A stretch of DNA of 8,718 bases from positions 1-8,718 of the forward strand of contig WQXZ01000071.1 of assembly GCA_009781525.1 (NCBI GenBank), read 5' to 3'. The notes below the pieces were generated by a model. It had not been told where the DNA came from and searched no databases. It worked only from the letters and a program-made list of their open reading frames with translations. Origin of the DNA: Coriobacteriia bacterium. GTDB taxonomy: Bacteria > Actinomycetota > Coriobacteriia > Coriobacteriales > UBA8131. Within the stretch, counting starts at the first letter, position 1. Every line of letters starts with the position of its first letter. Positions 1 to 5,469 of the stretch are shown here, piece by piece. The translations under genes and the position numbers were made by a program.

Positions 1-44
1 ATGTTGACATGTGGCTTACCGCGCTCGAACTTTGCTTTTGCCAT
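1..44 (-). CDS. tuf: Elongation factor Tu, N-terminal fragment (cut by window edge)
   Basis: The minus strand reads MAKAKFERGKPHVN from an ATG at 44-42, the typical EF-Tu N-terminus just before the first GTP-binding motif. EF-Tu is the cytoplasmic GTPase that carries aminoacyl-tRNA to the ribosomal A site. Only 14 codons lie in the window. A purine-rich ribosome site (AGGAAGG, about 7 nt upstream of the ATG) supports this start. The gene follows a Tyr-Thr-Met tRNA cluster on the same strand, an arrangement like the tRNA-tufB operon of other bacteria, so co-transcription is likely. Position 9 is Gly where many EF-Tu proteins have Thr. Confidence 0.93.
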   Translation of the reverse strand, partial: MAKAKFERGKPHVN

Positions 45-198
45 TTTCTTTTCCTTCCTAAAACCTTTGCCCTTCCCGGGCTTCTTACCTTGCCCCAACA
101 AGGGCGGAAATGCTTACTTTGTCTTACTTTTCTCTAAAACAACCTTCACTAAATATCTTGGCGCTTCGTTGCCTCTTGCACAAAAACGCTGGTTTCTC
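45..198 (-). promoter_or_regulatory. Leader between tRNA-Met and tuf
   Basis: These 154 bases between the tRNA-Met CCA end and the tuf start hold no convincing gene. On the minus strand they contain two short inverted repeats, CCTTG/CAAGG around 90-110 and a GCCC/GGGC hairpin around 70-83, which could form small stem-loops in the tuf leader. I see no clear promoter, which fits tuf transcription continuing from the tRNA cluster. A regulatory role is inference. Confidence 0.35.
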
Positions 199-275
199 TG
201 GTAGCGGTGATTGGATTTGAACCAATGACGCCACGGGTATGAACCGTGTGCTCTGACCACCTGAGCTACACCGCC
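199..275 (-). tRNA. tRNA-Met (CAT anticodon)
   Basis: Full cloverleaf on the minus strand, 77 nt including an encoded CCA. The acceptor arms are GGCGGTG and CACCGCT with discriminator A, the anticodon stem is CACGG/CCGTG around loop TTCATAC, and the T arm carries GGTTCAAATCC. It is an elongator-type Met tRNA by general appearance: the three consecutive G-C pairs of an initiator anticodon stem are absent. It is the last gene of the cluster before tuf. Confidence 0.95.
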
Positions 276-280
276 GCTAG

Positions 281-356
<76 letters not shown>

Positions 357-399
357 CTTCGCTTGTATCTTTGCTCGGCACTTATCCTAACAACGAAGA

Positions 400-484
400 T
401 GGTGGGGGCGTACGGATTTGAACCGCAGTAGGCGTAGCCAACGGGTTTACAGCCCGTCCCCTTTAACCACTCGGGCACACCCCC
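400..484 (-). tRNA. tRNA-Tyr (GTA anticodon)
   Basis: Complete 85-nt class II tRNA on the minus strand with encoded CCA. The acceptor arms are GGGGGTG and CGCCCCC, the anticodon stem ACGGG/CCCGT encloses CTGTAAA (anticodon GTA), and a long variable arm follows, as expected for bacterial Tyr tRNA. It is first in the Tyr-Thr-Met-tuf order. Confidence 0.95.
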
Positions 485-781
485 ATCCGCAAACAATCGT
501 AGCGTCTGATTATGTCGTCAGCAGTGTCAAGCTAAAACAAAGATTCATTTTCCAAGCTGCATGCTCACGCACGCACCACTTACTTGCGCGCTTGAGCTAG
601 AGAATAGTAATAGATAATAAGCTTACTGTCAACGATAACAACGCTACCGGGCGTATCTACAGTTATTTCTTTTCATACCGATACTATTCATCAAGAGATT
701 ATACGCCTGTCAGGAGAGCTTAACTGTATCTCGCAAACAACACATCAAACGCTTCGGCCTTTAAGTCACGTGCACCCACTG
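485..781 (-). promoter_or_regulatory. Intergenic region upstream of the tRNA cluster
   Basis: About 300 bases with no convincing gene. It holds the candidate promoter at 604-632. There is also a perfect TTGACA at 530-525 that lacks a well-placed -10 box, and an isolated TATAAT on the minus strand at 703-698 with only a weak -35. Any of these could help drive the tRNA-tuf transcript. I see no terminator for the membrane-protein gene that ends at 782, so that gene could read through into the tRNA cluster. Confidence 0.4.
604..632 (-). promoter_or_regulatory. Candidate promoter for tRNA-Tyr-Thr-Met-tuf
   Basis: The minus strand has a perfect TTGACA (632-627), a 17-nt spacer and TACTAT (609-604), which is 4/6 of the -10 consensus. 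It lies about 120 nt before the mature tRNA-Tyr 5' end, leaving a 5' leader for RNase P to remove. This is the best sigma-70-like promoter in the region by inspection. Confidence 0.55.
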
Positions 782-1156
782 CTATCTTGGCGTATTAAGA
801 TTTGCTTTTATCCACGTAATCATGGCAAAAATATCAGGTGCTCCACCAGCAGTTCGGAAGCCGGTCAGCCAGGCAGAGATCATCAGGGCTAGGATGACCA
901 TAGAAAAAATAACTGCGACCCAGACGACAGGCATAACTATCCGACGCAGCTTGCTGCTTTTGCGCTTTCCGCTTGAAGCCCTTGAGAATAAAAGGTTCTG
1001 ATACCTTTGCTTGGCAGAGTCGTTCTGCAGCAGTGCTTCATCAGTTATTTGATTATTGGCATGGTATTCAGATAATGACTGTAGTATTGCCTCATTTACC
1101 TGGGAATCGGTGTCATCTGGTTGCTCAGCGCTGTTCTCTTGTTCGTCAGCCATCAT
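782..1156 (-). CDS. Small single-pass membrane protein of unknown function
   Basis: 124 aa, no family recognised. Residues 1-60 are acidic and Gln/Asn-rich and look soluble. A basic cluster (KRKSSKLRR, 64-72) precedes one hydrophobic helix at about 73-98, and a short tail of about 25 residues follows. By the positive-inside rule the N-terminal part should be cytoplasmic and the tail outside. Two ATGs are adjacent. The ribosome site AAAGAGG lies only 1 nt before the first (1156) and 4 nt before the second (1153), so the second ATG may be the real start. The gene is divergent from the orphan gene at 1369. Function cannot be inferred; the shape would suit an anti-sigma factor or a membrane anchor, but no motif supports either. 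Confidence 0.7.
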   Translation of the reverse strand: MMADEQENSAEQPDDTDSQVNEAILQSLSEYHANNQITDEALLQNDSAKQRYQNLLFSRASSGKRKSSKLRRIVMPVVWVAVIFSMVILALMISAWLTGFRTAGGAPDIFAMITWIKANLNTPR

Positions 1157-1204
1157 GCCTCTTTCAAAAAAGAACCTTCAAAACACTGACAGATTCTACC
1201 AGAA

Positions 1205-1234
1205 AGCATTCGAGTAGCCCAATACACATGTCAA
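1205..1234 (-). promoter_or_regulatory. Weak candidate promoter of the small membrane protein gene
   Basis: The minus strand has a perfect TTGACA (1234-1229) and, after 18 nt, AATGCT (1210-1205), only 3/6 of a -10 box. It lies about 50 nt upstream of the start at 1156. The -35 match is good and the -10 match poor. Confidence 0.3.
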
Positions 1235-1368
1235 TTCGCTGTGAGTGCATGTTGTTTGCAGTAGACAAAATGTTAATCAATTACGCCAACTCAATACTCT
1301 CATTCAGTGTTAAGGTCGACTAGAACAAGAAAGTCGGACTGGATATACACCGATCAAAGGGGTTTGAC

Positions 1369-2220
1369 ATGGGAATTCTACAGAATATTATCAGCGATGT
1401 TGATGCCAGCAGCAGTATCGAAGACACAGTAAAAGAGAGCTTGACCTACCTGATGGAGCTTGCTGAGAGCAAAGCGCTAATTTTTGAACAAGCCATAATA
1501 AATGACCTGACTACCGGCAAGACAATTGACTTACTGTCTGTGCCAACCACACGAACCATCAGTAAACGAATCGAGTACCGTGCGGTAACCTCAAACACCA
1601 CCAGCAACATCTTGGAGGTCATAACATCAGCCGTCTTTGAAATGGTTGGCAGTCAAAGTGTAAAGGGCGTTGTCAACGGCATAGTCGGGGTGGCACATGA
1701 TGTCCTGGACACCGTCCTAGGTGTAGCAGCTGGGCAGGAAAAAACCATGACCAGCTATATAGTAGCTCCTGTTTTCCCGTCTATCAGACGATACGACTTC
1801 GCGTTCTGGGCTCGCGGTGTCTCCGCCAAAGCAATCAGGCAGCACGTTCAAGCTGCAATAGTCTGCGTCGTCTACGAATCAGCTGTGGATGTCAATAAAA
1901 TCACCTTAAGCGACTTCCTGACGATCTATGCCCCCGTTATCAATAAAGCATATCCTGACAACGATAATAATGTGGATAAATTTTCGATGATTGCTGAAGC
2001 AAAGGCTCTTTACCAGGTACTCATAACTGACCAAACGAGAAGCCTGAGTGAAGCAGGAGGTCTAAGAGTGGCTCAAATATCACAGGGATCAGACAGAGCG
2101 CAGGCTTCAGGAGATGTGATTTCTGATAGTAACCTGGCTATTCTGCTTGGTATTACTGAAGATGAGATTGCTACAGTACTCGCCAATTCAGCAGTACGAA
2201 AAACACCGTTTGGCTTCTGA
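1369..2220 (+). CDS. Orphan 283-aa protein of unknown function
   Basis: The start is well supported: AAAGGGG lies 6 nt before the ATG. There is no signal peptide and no obvious catalytic motif. Residues 1-45 look like amphipathic helix. Residues 100-122 form a glycine-spaced hydrophobic stretch (Gly at 100, 104, 107, 118, 122), which could insert in or lie on a membrane. Residues 138-195 (RRYDFAFWARG through DFLTIYAPVI) look like a compact folded domain with aromatic and hydrophobic patches, and the C-terminal 60 residues are polar. I do not recognise the family. It appears monocistronic, divergent from the small membrane protein at 1156, with the gene-poor stretch 2221-2578 downstream. A role at the envelope or as a secreted or toxin-like protein is possible, but nothing seen proves it. 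Confidence 0.72.
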   Translation: MGILQNIISDVDASSSIEDTVKESLTYLMELAESKALIFEQAIINDLTTGKTIDLLSVPTTRTISKRIEYRAVTSNTTSNILEVITSAVFEMVGSQSVKGVVNGIVGVAHDVLDTVLGVAAGQEKTMTSYIVAPVFPSIRRYDFAFWARGVSAKAIRQHVQAAIVCVVYESAVDVNKITLSDFLTIYAPVINKAYPDNDNNVDKFSMIAEAKALYQVLITDQTRSLSEAGGLRVAQISQGSDRAQASGDVISDSNLAILLGITEDEIATVLANSAVRKTPFGF

Positions 2221-2578
2221 CTATCAATTAACGCGCCTCGGCTGCGGCTTCGCTGGCACCATCTGTGACAGTGCGCAGTGTTGCCTTCGCGGTATTTCGT
2301 ACGTATCATTTGAACCTGTGGCATGTCGATCATTTCCTTTCAAACCTCCTTGGTCGTGTTGTGACAATCAAGGATACCGATACGGATCTAAAGGTCGGCG
2401 TGCCTCACGCTGATAGTGGCAATTTTTTCTCGCCGATTATGAAAAGTGGTCACGCTGATTCGGGGGTGCGGACGTTTTCTGGACTTACTTCGGCTGGCAT
2501 TATGCTTTGTCTGCAAAGGCTCGGATGCGAAACGATAGGGCTCGTTTAAGGAGGGCGCATAGGTCTTTTAACCACCGC
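2221..2578. other. Gene-poor stretch with repeat and decayed small reading frames
   Basis: No confident gene. On the minus strand a near-ideal ribosome site (AAGGAGG with a second AAAGGA) precedes ATG 2333, starting MIDMPQVQMIRTKYREG. Around 2285 the plausible continuation changes frame to KATLRTVTDGASEAAAEAR and stops at about 2228, which suggests a short broken gene of about 35 codons. On the plus strand a reading frame stays open from 2265 to 2549 and contains the motif HADSG twice. This reflects an imperfect direct repeat (TCACGCTGAT at about 2405 and 2450) with a period near 44 nt. Either strand may be a relic, or the block may be a dispersed non-coding repeat. Confidence 0.4.
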
Positions 2579-2606
2579 TTGACCTTAATAAGGTCTTTGG
2601 TACAAT
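2579..2606 (+). promoter_or_regulatory. Promoter of tRNA-Phe (and probably rpmB)
   Basis: TTGACC (2579-2584), a 16-nt spacer, then TACAAT (2601-2606): 5/6 matches to both boxes. It lies about 20 nt upstream of the mature tRNA-Phe 5' end, the expected place for a tRNA promoter. No terminator separates the tRNA from rpmB, so the same promoter may serve both. Confidence 0.75.
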
Positions 2607-2625
2607 AGCAAAACCGTTTTTTCAT

Positions 2626-2701
<76 letters not shown>

Positions 2702-2747
2702 GGTTTTTCTGGCATCGCAATGCCATTAGAATAAAAGGAGAAAGAAA

Positions 2748-2936
2748 ATGTCCCATGTTTGTTCAGTCTGCGGAAAGCACCCCGTAGCTGGTCGTAATGT
2801 CAGTCACTCACACCGAGTAACCAATCGTGTCGTTCGGCCGAATGTGCAAAAGCTGACGATTGAGGTTAACGGCCACGTCAAGAAAGCTCGTGTCTGCACC
2901 AAATGTCTGAAAGCCGGCAAGGTCAAACGCGCATAA
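2748..2936 (+). CDS. rpmB: 50S ribosomal protein L28
   Basis: 62 aa, the normal length for short-form L28, a component of the large ribosomal subunit. It begins MSHVCSVCGKHPVAGRNVSHSHRV-type and ends CTKCLKAGKVKRA, both L28 hallmarks. Cysteines 5, 8, 50 and 53 form two CxxC pairs, so this is the zinc-binding (C+) form. The basic, Gly/Asn/His-rich middle suits rRNA binding. AAAAGGAG lies 7 nt before the ATG. It stands alone after tRNA-Phe, ends at a strong terminator and converges with the thiT-thiN operon. Confidence 0.97.
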   Translation: MSHVCSVCGKHPVAGRNVSHSHRVTNRVVRPNVQKLTIEVNGHVKKARVCTKCLKAGKVKRA

Positions 2937-2969
2937 GCACACTACGCAAATCTTTCAGAGTAAAACCGG

Positions 2970-2997
2970 CGCCGCTTGTATTACAGGCGGCGTTTTT
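2970..2997 (+). terminator. Intrinsic terminator of rpmB, probably bidirectional
   Basis: CGCCGCTTGT pairs with ACAGGCGGCG (10 bp with one G-U, loop ATT) and is followed by TTTTT. On the minus strand the same hairpin is followed within a few bases by TTTT, so it can also stop thiN transcripts arriving from the right. Confidence 0.9.
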
Positions 2998-3043
2998 GCG
3001 TACCATGCAACCCATTAAGTACATAATAAACCTGCCAGGTGCG

Positions 3044-3760
3044 CTACTCAGCCGCTTCGTTTTCTCCTGACACCGCCGGAGCTGGAACCACAACGATCAG
3101 ATCACCTGAATGCACCTCTATCACAGGCTCTACTGCAGTCGGAACATTCGAAACCCCGAGCGAGCTATTCGGATGCAACTCAGCTCGGTCGAGCTCCCAC
3201 TTATAGCCAACGGCTGAAACCGTGGCCACTCCTCCCCATGCAACCAGTGATACAGTCAGGTCGCTCATATTGTCCAGGTCTGAGCCCAGGGCTACCTGAA
3301 GACGTGAGCGTGCTCCCGGGTTGCTCAAAAAAATCAAGGTCTGGTCGGTTTCTACCACGGTTACCGCAAGCCCCTTGCGACCGGCTGCAACCAGGTTACC
3401 GATAGCAGCCAGCTCGTGGTCGATTCGACCACCAACCACGTTGGTCGCCACCATGTCGCTGTAACCACGCTCAATAATCTGGTTAATCGCCAGCTCGAAG
3501 TCGGTCGCGTCTTTCTCAGAAGAAAACGTGATTGTCTCCACATCTTGGTCTTGGAAAACCTTGACGATTTCAGGATCAATCGAGTCCATGTCGCCAATCA
3601 GCAGGTCGGGAATGACTCCGGCTTCAAAGCACCATTTGGCGCCGGAATCGACCGCTACCACAAAGCTCATACCCTCGGACATCTCCCAAAGCACCTCAGG
3701 AGCCACACCGAGCGGCGAGCCGGATACCAGCATGGCAAAATGTTTTTCATTGAAGTCCAT
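3044..3760 (-). CDS. thiN: Thiamine pyrophosphokinase
   Basis: 238 aa. It transfers pyrophosphate from ATP to thiamine, making the cofactor thiamine diphosphate (TPP) in the cytoplasm. Family motifs appear in order: DSGA (38-41), GDMDSI (56-61) and KDATDFELA (83-91), which make up the ATP/Mg site, then GGRIDHELAAIGNL (110-123) for ATP and thiamine binding. The C-terminal beta domain has SLGVSNVP (200-207), the usual substrate-site loop. Length is slightly above the family's 205-225 because of an acidic tail. The ribosome site (GAGAG) is weak. It lies 72 nt downstream of thiT in the same direction with no terminator between, so uptake and activation of thiamine are probably co-expressed under the TPP riboswitch. 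Confidence 0.93.
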   Translation of the reverse strand: MDFNEKHFAMLVSGSPLGVAPEVLWEMSEGMSFVVAVDSGAKWCFEAGVIPDLLIGDMDSIDPEIVKVFQDQDVETITFSSEKDATDFELAINQIIERGYSDMVATNVVGGRIDHELAAIGNLVAAGRKGLAVTVVETDQTLIFLSNPGARSRLQVALGSDLDNMSDLTVSLVAWGGVATVSAVGYKWELDRAELHPNSSLGVSNVPTAVEPVIEVHSGDLIVVVPAPAVSGENEAAE

Positions 3761-3832
3761 CTTGTTCTCTCAATCTGTAATAACCGACGTGTGTTATGCA
3801 AAATACTCGCTCTCTGACGCAGCCAATCGATG

Positions 3833-4510
3833 CTATGCAGCACCGCGACTACGCGCTGGAGCCGCCCTGTCCAGGACCGGCATTATGGCAATAGCGCACA
3901 CTGCCGAGGCAACGAGAGACGGCAACAGGTAACTGATATTGTATACAAGTGAGTAGACCCAGACGTTCTGACCGCCAGCGTATTCCGCAAAAAAGAGCAC
4001 TCCTGAAAGCACGTGGCTGATGAATCTGCCGGTTCCACCGACGAAAAATGCCACAGTCGCTACAGCCGATTTTCGCGTGAGCTGGAGCAGGGTGGGCGCG
4101 AATGATGTAGCGCTGGTGCTTGGGCTGGGGGTGGCTGCTGCACTGGCTTGGGCAACGCTGGCACTTGCGCTGGGAGTCGCTATCACCGAAGGCTTGCCAT
4201 AATACAATGTGGAGAAAACCCCGACCCCCATGCCGAAAAGCAGGTAGGGCAGCGGATAGTCCAGTATCACCTGGGCGTGGTAAAGGATGAATGGCTCCAT
4301 GATAAGGTCGACCAAACCAAATGTTGTTCCGGCAATCGCACCCGTCAAGGCTCCGCGACGCAGAGCGATGATGGCGATCGGCAGCATTGCCAGGGAGATG
4401 GATCCACCTGCGATGTTAATCGGCAAGCGCAACGCAACAAGATTAAGTGCCGCAGAAAGTGCAACGCAAAGTGATGCTTCGACAATAGTTTGGGTACGCT
4501 GATTGCGCAT
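3833..4510 (-). CDS. thiT: ECF transporter S component for thiamine
   Basis: 225 aa integral membrane protein. It binds thiamine outside and works with the shared EcfT/EcfA module, which is not encoded here. ThiT/YuaJ hallmarks are visible: INIAGGSISLAMLPI (31-45), LDYPLPYLLFGMGVGVFS (83-100), and RFISHVLSGVLFFAEYAGG through VWVYSLVYNISYLLPSL (162-199), which carry the thiamine-contacting aromatic residues. About six hydrophobic helices are present. Residues 105-145 are an unusual Ser/Ala/Thr/Pro-rich linker between the fourth and fifth helices, where ThiT normally has a short loop. AAAGGAG lies 6 nt before the ATG and is part of the upstream riboswitch. thiN follows. Confidence 0.93.
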   Translation of the reverse strand: MRNQRTQTIVEASLCVALSAALNLVALRLPINIAGGSISLAMLPIAIIALRRGALTGAIAGTTFGLVDLIMEPFILYHAQVILDYPLPYLLFGMGVGVFSTLYYGKPSVIATPSASASVAQASAAATPSPSTSATSFAPTLLQLTRKSAVATVAFFVGGTGRFISHVLSGVLFFAEYAGGQNVWVYSLVYNISYLLPSLVASAVCAIAIMPVLDRAAPARSRGAA

Positions 4511-4512
4511 TG

Positions 4513-4620
4513 ACGACTCCTTTGTCGGCCTGCATTATCAGACCGCTCATATCGGTCGCACCCTCCGGCGTCTATTCACGGGAGGGTGCCTCTCAGCCTA
4601 TATCGGCTCCCGAAGGATTT
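4513..4620 (-). promoter_or_regulatory. TPP riboswitch (THI element) controlling thiT-thiN
   Basis: Read on the minus strand it has the conserved core GGCTGAGAGG (about 4599-4590) and CTGATAATGCAG (about 4541-4530), the two TPP-sensing loops. A facultative 9-bp arm GCACCCTCC/GGAGGGTGC lies between them. The closing helix P1 pairs TCCTT (4617-4613) with AAGGA (4522-4518), and a nearby CGG/CCG can extend it. That AAGGA is the Shine-Dalgarno sequence of thiT, so TPP binding should hide the ribosome site directly, with no separate sequestor. I see no T-tract hairpin before the gene, which argues for translational control. Confidence 0.9.
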
Positions 4621-4699
4621 ATGGTGCCACGTACTTTAACACATTATTATCGTTGTCAGCGTGGGTCGTTTGTTGAGTAAAGAGGCTTACTCTCGAGTC

Positions 4700-4797
4700 G
4701 GCAATGTGTTAGACTTTGAGCGCAGTGTCCGTCCGTAATCCGGACACGCCTTGAGATTTTGCGCTAGCTATCCGAAGCTAGCGCTTATTCTTTCTTT
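4700..4797 (+). ncRNA. Candidate antisense RNA of module 1, with its promoter
   Basis: An extended -10 (TGTTAGACT, box at 4710-4715) is conserved in both units; its -35 (TTACTC, 4687-4692) is poor. A transcript starting near 4722 would form hairpin GTGTCCG/CGGACAC (4725-4747). It would end in a 9-bp hairpin, GCGCTAGCT/AGCTAGCGC (4761-4784), followed by a T-rich tail (4785-4797). The terminator overlaps the stop codon of the minus-strand peptide, so the RNA is convergent with and antisense to the mRNA's 3' part. The presence of an RNA is inferred: no plus-strand gene lies upstream that would need this terminator. Confidence 0.5.
4761..4797 (+). terminator. Plus-strand intrinsic terminator, module 1
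   Basis: Perfect 9-bp stem GCGCTAGCT/AGCTAGCGC with a 6-nt loop, followed by TTATTCTTTCTTT. The flank on the other side has no T-tract for the minus strand, so polarity is plus. It contains the peptide gene's stop codon. Confidence 0.65.
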
Positions 4798-4903
4798 GGC
4801 GAATCCGCCGTTTAGCTGCACTGGCAGCCTCGAGCACCGCAAGCGTTGCAGAAACAATAGTCGCAACAGCTGCAGCAATCTGTAAGCTTATAGGCATAGG
4901 CAT
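4778..4903 (-). CDS. 41-aa hydrophobic/basic peptide, copy 1 (candidate type I toxin)
   Basis: Begins MPMPISLQIAAAVATIV. Residues 4-30 are Ala/Val/Ile/Leu-rich with one Glu (25) and would form one membrane helix. Residues 31-41 are strongly basic (KRRIRQRKNKR). This matches the general plan of type I toxins such as Fst or TxpA, and of some leaderless bacteriocins, but I recognise no named family. GAGAGGAGGT, a near-perfect ribosome site, lies just upstream of the first ATG. A second in-frame ATG at 4897 would give 39 aa at more usual spacing. The frame is open upstream to a TTG at 5008 (76 aa), but the segment before the ATG encodes the ribosome site itself, so the short form is preferred. 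The paralogue at 5231-5356 differs by S28R and N39K. Confidence 0.65.
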   Translation of the reverse strand: MPMPISLQIAAAVATIVSATLAVLEAASAAKRRIRQRKNKR

Positions 4904-5004
4904 CCCACCTCCTCTCTTTTGAACCATGAGAAGGCGTGCCCAACAACGAACACTACGCAGCAGGCATACTATCACAAGCGCGCCACAAGAAGAGGCATAA
5001 ACGA

Positions 5005-5016
5005 ACAAACGTTTGT
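5005..5016. promoter_or_regulatory. 12-bp perfect palindrome, module 1
   Basis: ACAAACGTTTGT is fully self-complementary and sits about 100 nt upstream of peptide copy 1. It is repeated exactly upstream of copy 2. It is a candidate operator, or part of the peptide mRNA's promoter region. The factor that would bind it is unknown; the adjacent GntR regulator is a candidate. Confidence 0.5.
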
Positions 5017-5138
5017 GCAGCTTACGTCAACTCTATTTTGCTGGCGAGTAATAATCATGAACCGATTCCGAGCACAGCAAAGAGAGAGATTATCGTCGCA
5101 GTCCAGTGAAACTCACAGCGGAAACTCAAGAGAAATGT

Positions 5139-5250
5139 TTGCTGCCGGATCGGCAATGTGTTAGACTCTGAGCGCAGTGTCCGTCCGGAAGCCGGACACG
5201 CCTTGGAGTTTTAGCGCTAGTTAACCGAAGCTAGCGCTTTTTCTTTCTTT
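5139..5250 (+). ncRNA. Candidate antisense RNA of module 2, with its promoter
   Basis: The promoter is better than in module 1: TTGCTG (5139-5144), a 17-nt spacer, then extended -10 TGTTAGACT (box 5162-5167). The predicted RNA starts near 5174 and forms hairpin GTGTCCG/CGGACAC (5178-5199), with an alternative perfect GTCCGG/CCGGAC pairing. It ends at stem AGCGCTAG/CTAGCGCT (5213-5238) followed by a long T-tract. It converges on the 3' end of peptide copy 2. Inferred from sequence only. Confidence 0.52.
5213..5250 (+). terminator. Plus-strand intrinsic terminator, module 2
   Basis: 8-bp stem AGCGCTAG/CTAGCGCT with a 10-nt loop, followed by TTTTTCTTTCTTT. It is a stronger T-tract than in module 1. 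The right arm starts with the stop codon of peptide copy 2. Confidence 0.7.
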
Positions 5251-5356
5251 GGCGAATCCGCCGTTTAGCTGCCCTGGCAGCCTCGAGCACCGCAAGCGTT
5301 GCAGAAACAATAGTCGCAACAGCTGCAGCAATCTGTAAGCTTATTGGCATAGGCAT
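5231..5356 (-). CDS. 41-aa hydrophobic/basic peptide, copy 2 (candidate type I toxin)
   Basis: Same layout as copy 1: MPMPISLQIAAAVATIV, a single hydrophobic helix and the basic tail KRRIRQRKKKR. It differs by Arg at 28 and Lys at 39, so it is slightly more basic. The ribosome site AAAGGAGAGGAGGT is very strong. Here a TAA at 5374-5372 just before the ribosome site closes the upstream frame that is open in copy 1, which supports the ATG at 5356 as the true start. The GntR regulator at 5660 is divergent. A bacteriocin or immunity-related peptide is the main alternative to a type I toxin. Confidence 0.68.
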   Translation of the reverse strand: MPMPISLQIAAAVATIVSATLAVLEAARAAKRRIRQRKKKR

Positions 5357-5457
5357 CTCACCTCCTCTCCTTTATTTCATGAGAAGGCGTGCCCAACAAC
5401 GAACACTACGCAGCAGGCATACTATCACAAGCGCGCCACAAGAAGAGGCATAAACGA

Positions 5458-5469
5458 ACAAACGTTTGT
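5458..5469. promoter_or_regulatory. 12-bp perfect palindrome, module 2
   Basis: ACAAACGTTTGT, identical to the site at 5005-5016 and at the same distance from its peptide gene. It lies 190 bp from the divergent GntR start. Confidence 0.5.

Larger units (their letters stand above)
4698..5017. repeat. Direct repeat unit 1 (about 320 bp)
   Basis: First of two near-identical units, the second at 5150-5470, offset 452-453 bp. I count roughly 15 differences, so identity is around 95%. The last 93 bases (4925-5017) are identical to 5378-5470. Each unit carries a plus-strand promoter and hairpin RNA, a minus-strand 41-aa gene and a 12-bp palindrome at its right end. Most differences fall in hairpin loops and spacer, not in the coding part. 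Confidence 0.95.

Noticed and set aside
1..204. Plus-strand 67-codon open frame at the left edge
   Set aside because: It is antisense to the tuf start and leader. The minus-strand EF-Tu N-terminus with its ribosome site explains the first part.
418..600. Plus-strand 60-codon frame
   Set aside because: It overlaps the tRNA-Tyr gene and has no ribosome site.
2073..2333. Minus-strand 86-codon frame starting MIDMPQVQ
   Set aside because: The start and ribosome site look real, but most of the frame runs antisense through the well-supported orphan gene, and the better continuation is in another frame. Treated as a possible broken mini-gene only.
4919..5164. Plus-strand 81-codon frame across the spacer between the two repeat units
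   Set aside because: No ribosome site, no recognisable features, and it runs through the leader and promoter of module 1.
4725..5250. CRISPR-like interpretation of the repeated hairpins
   Set aside because: There are only two copies about 450 bp apart, each part of a 320-bp unit with a gene. There is no short repeat-spacer array and no cas gene.
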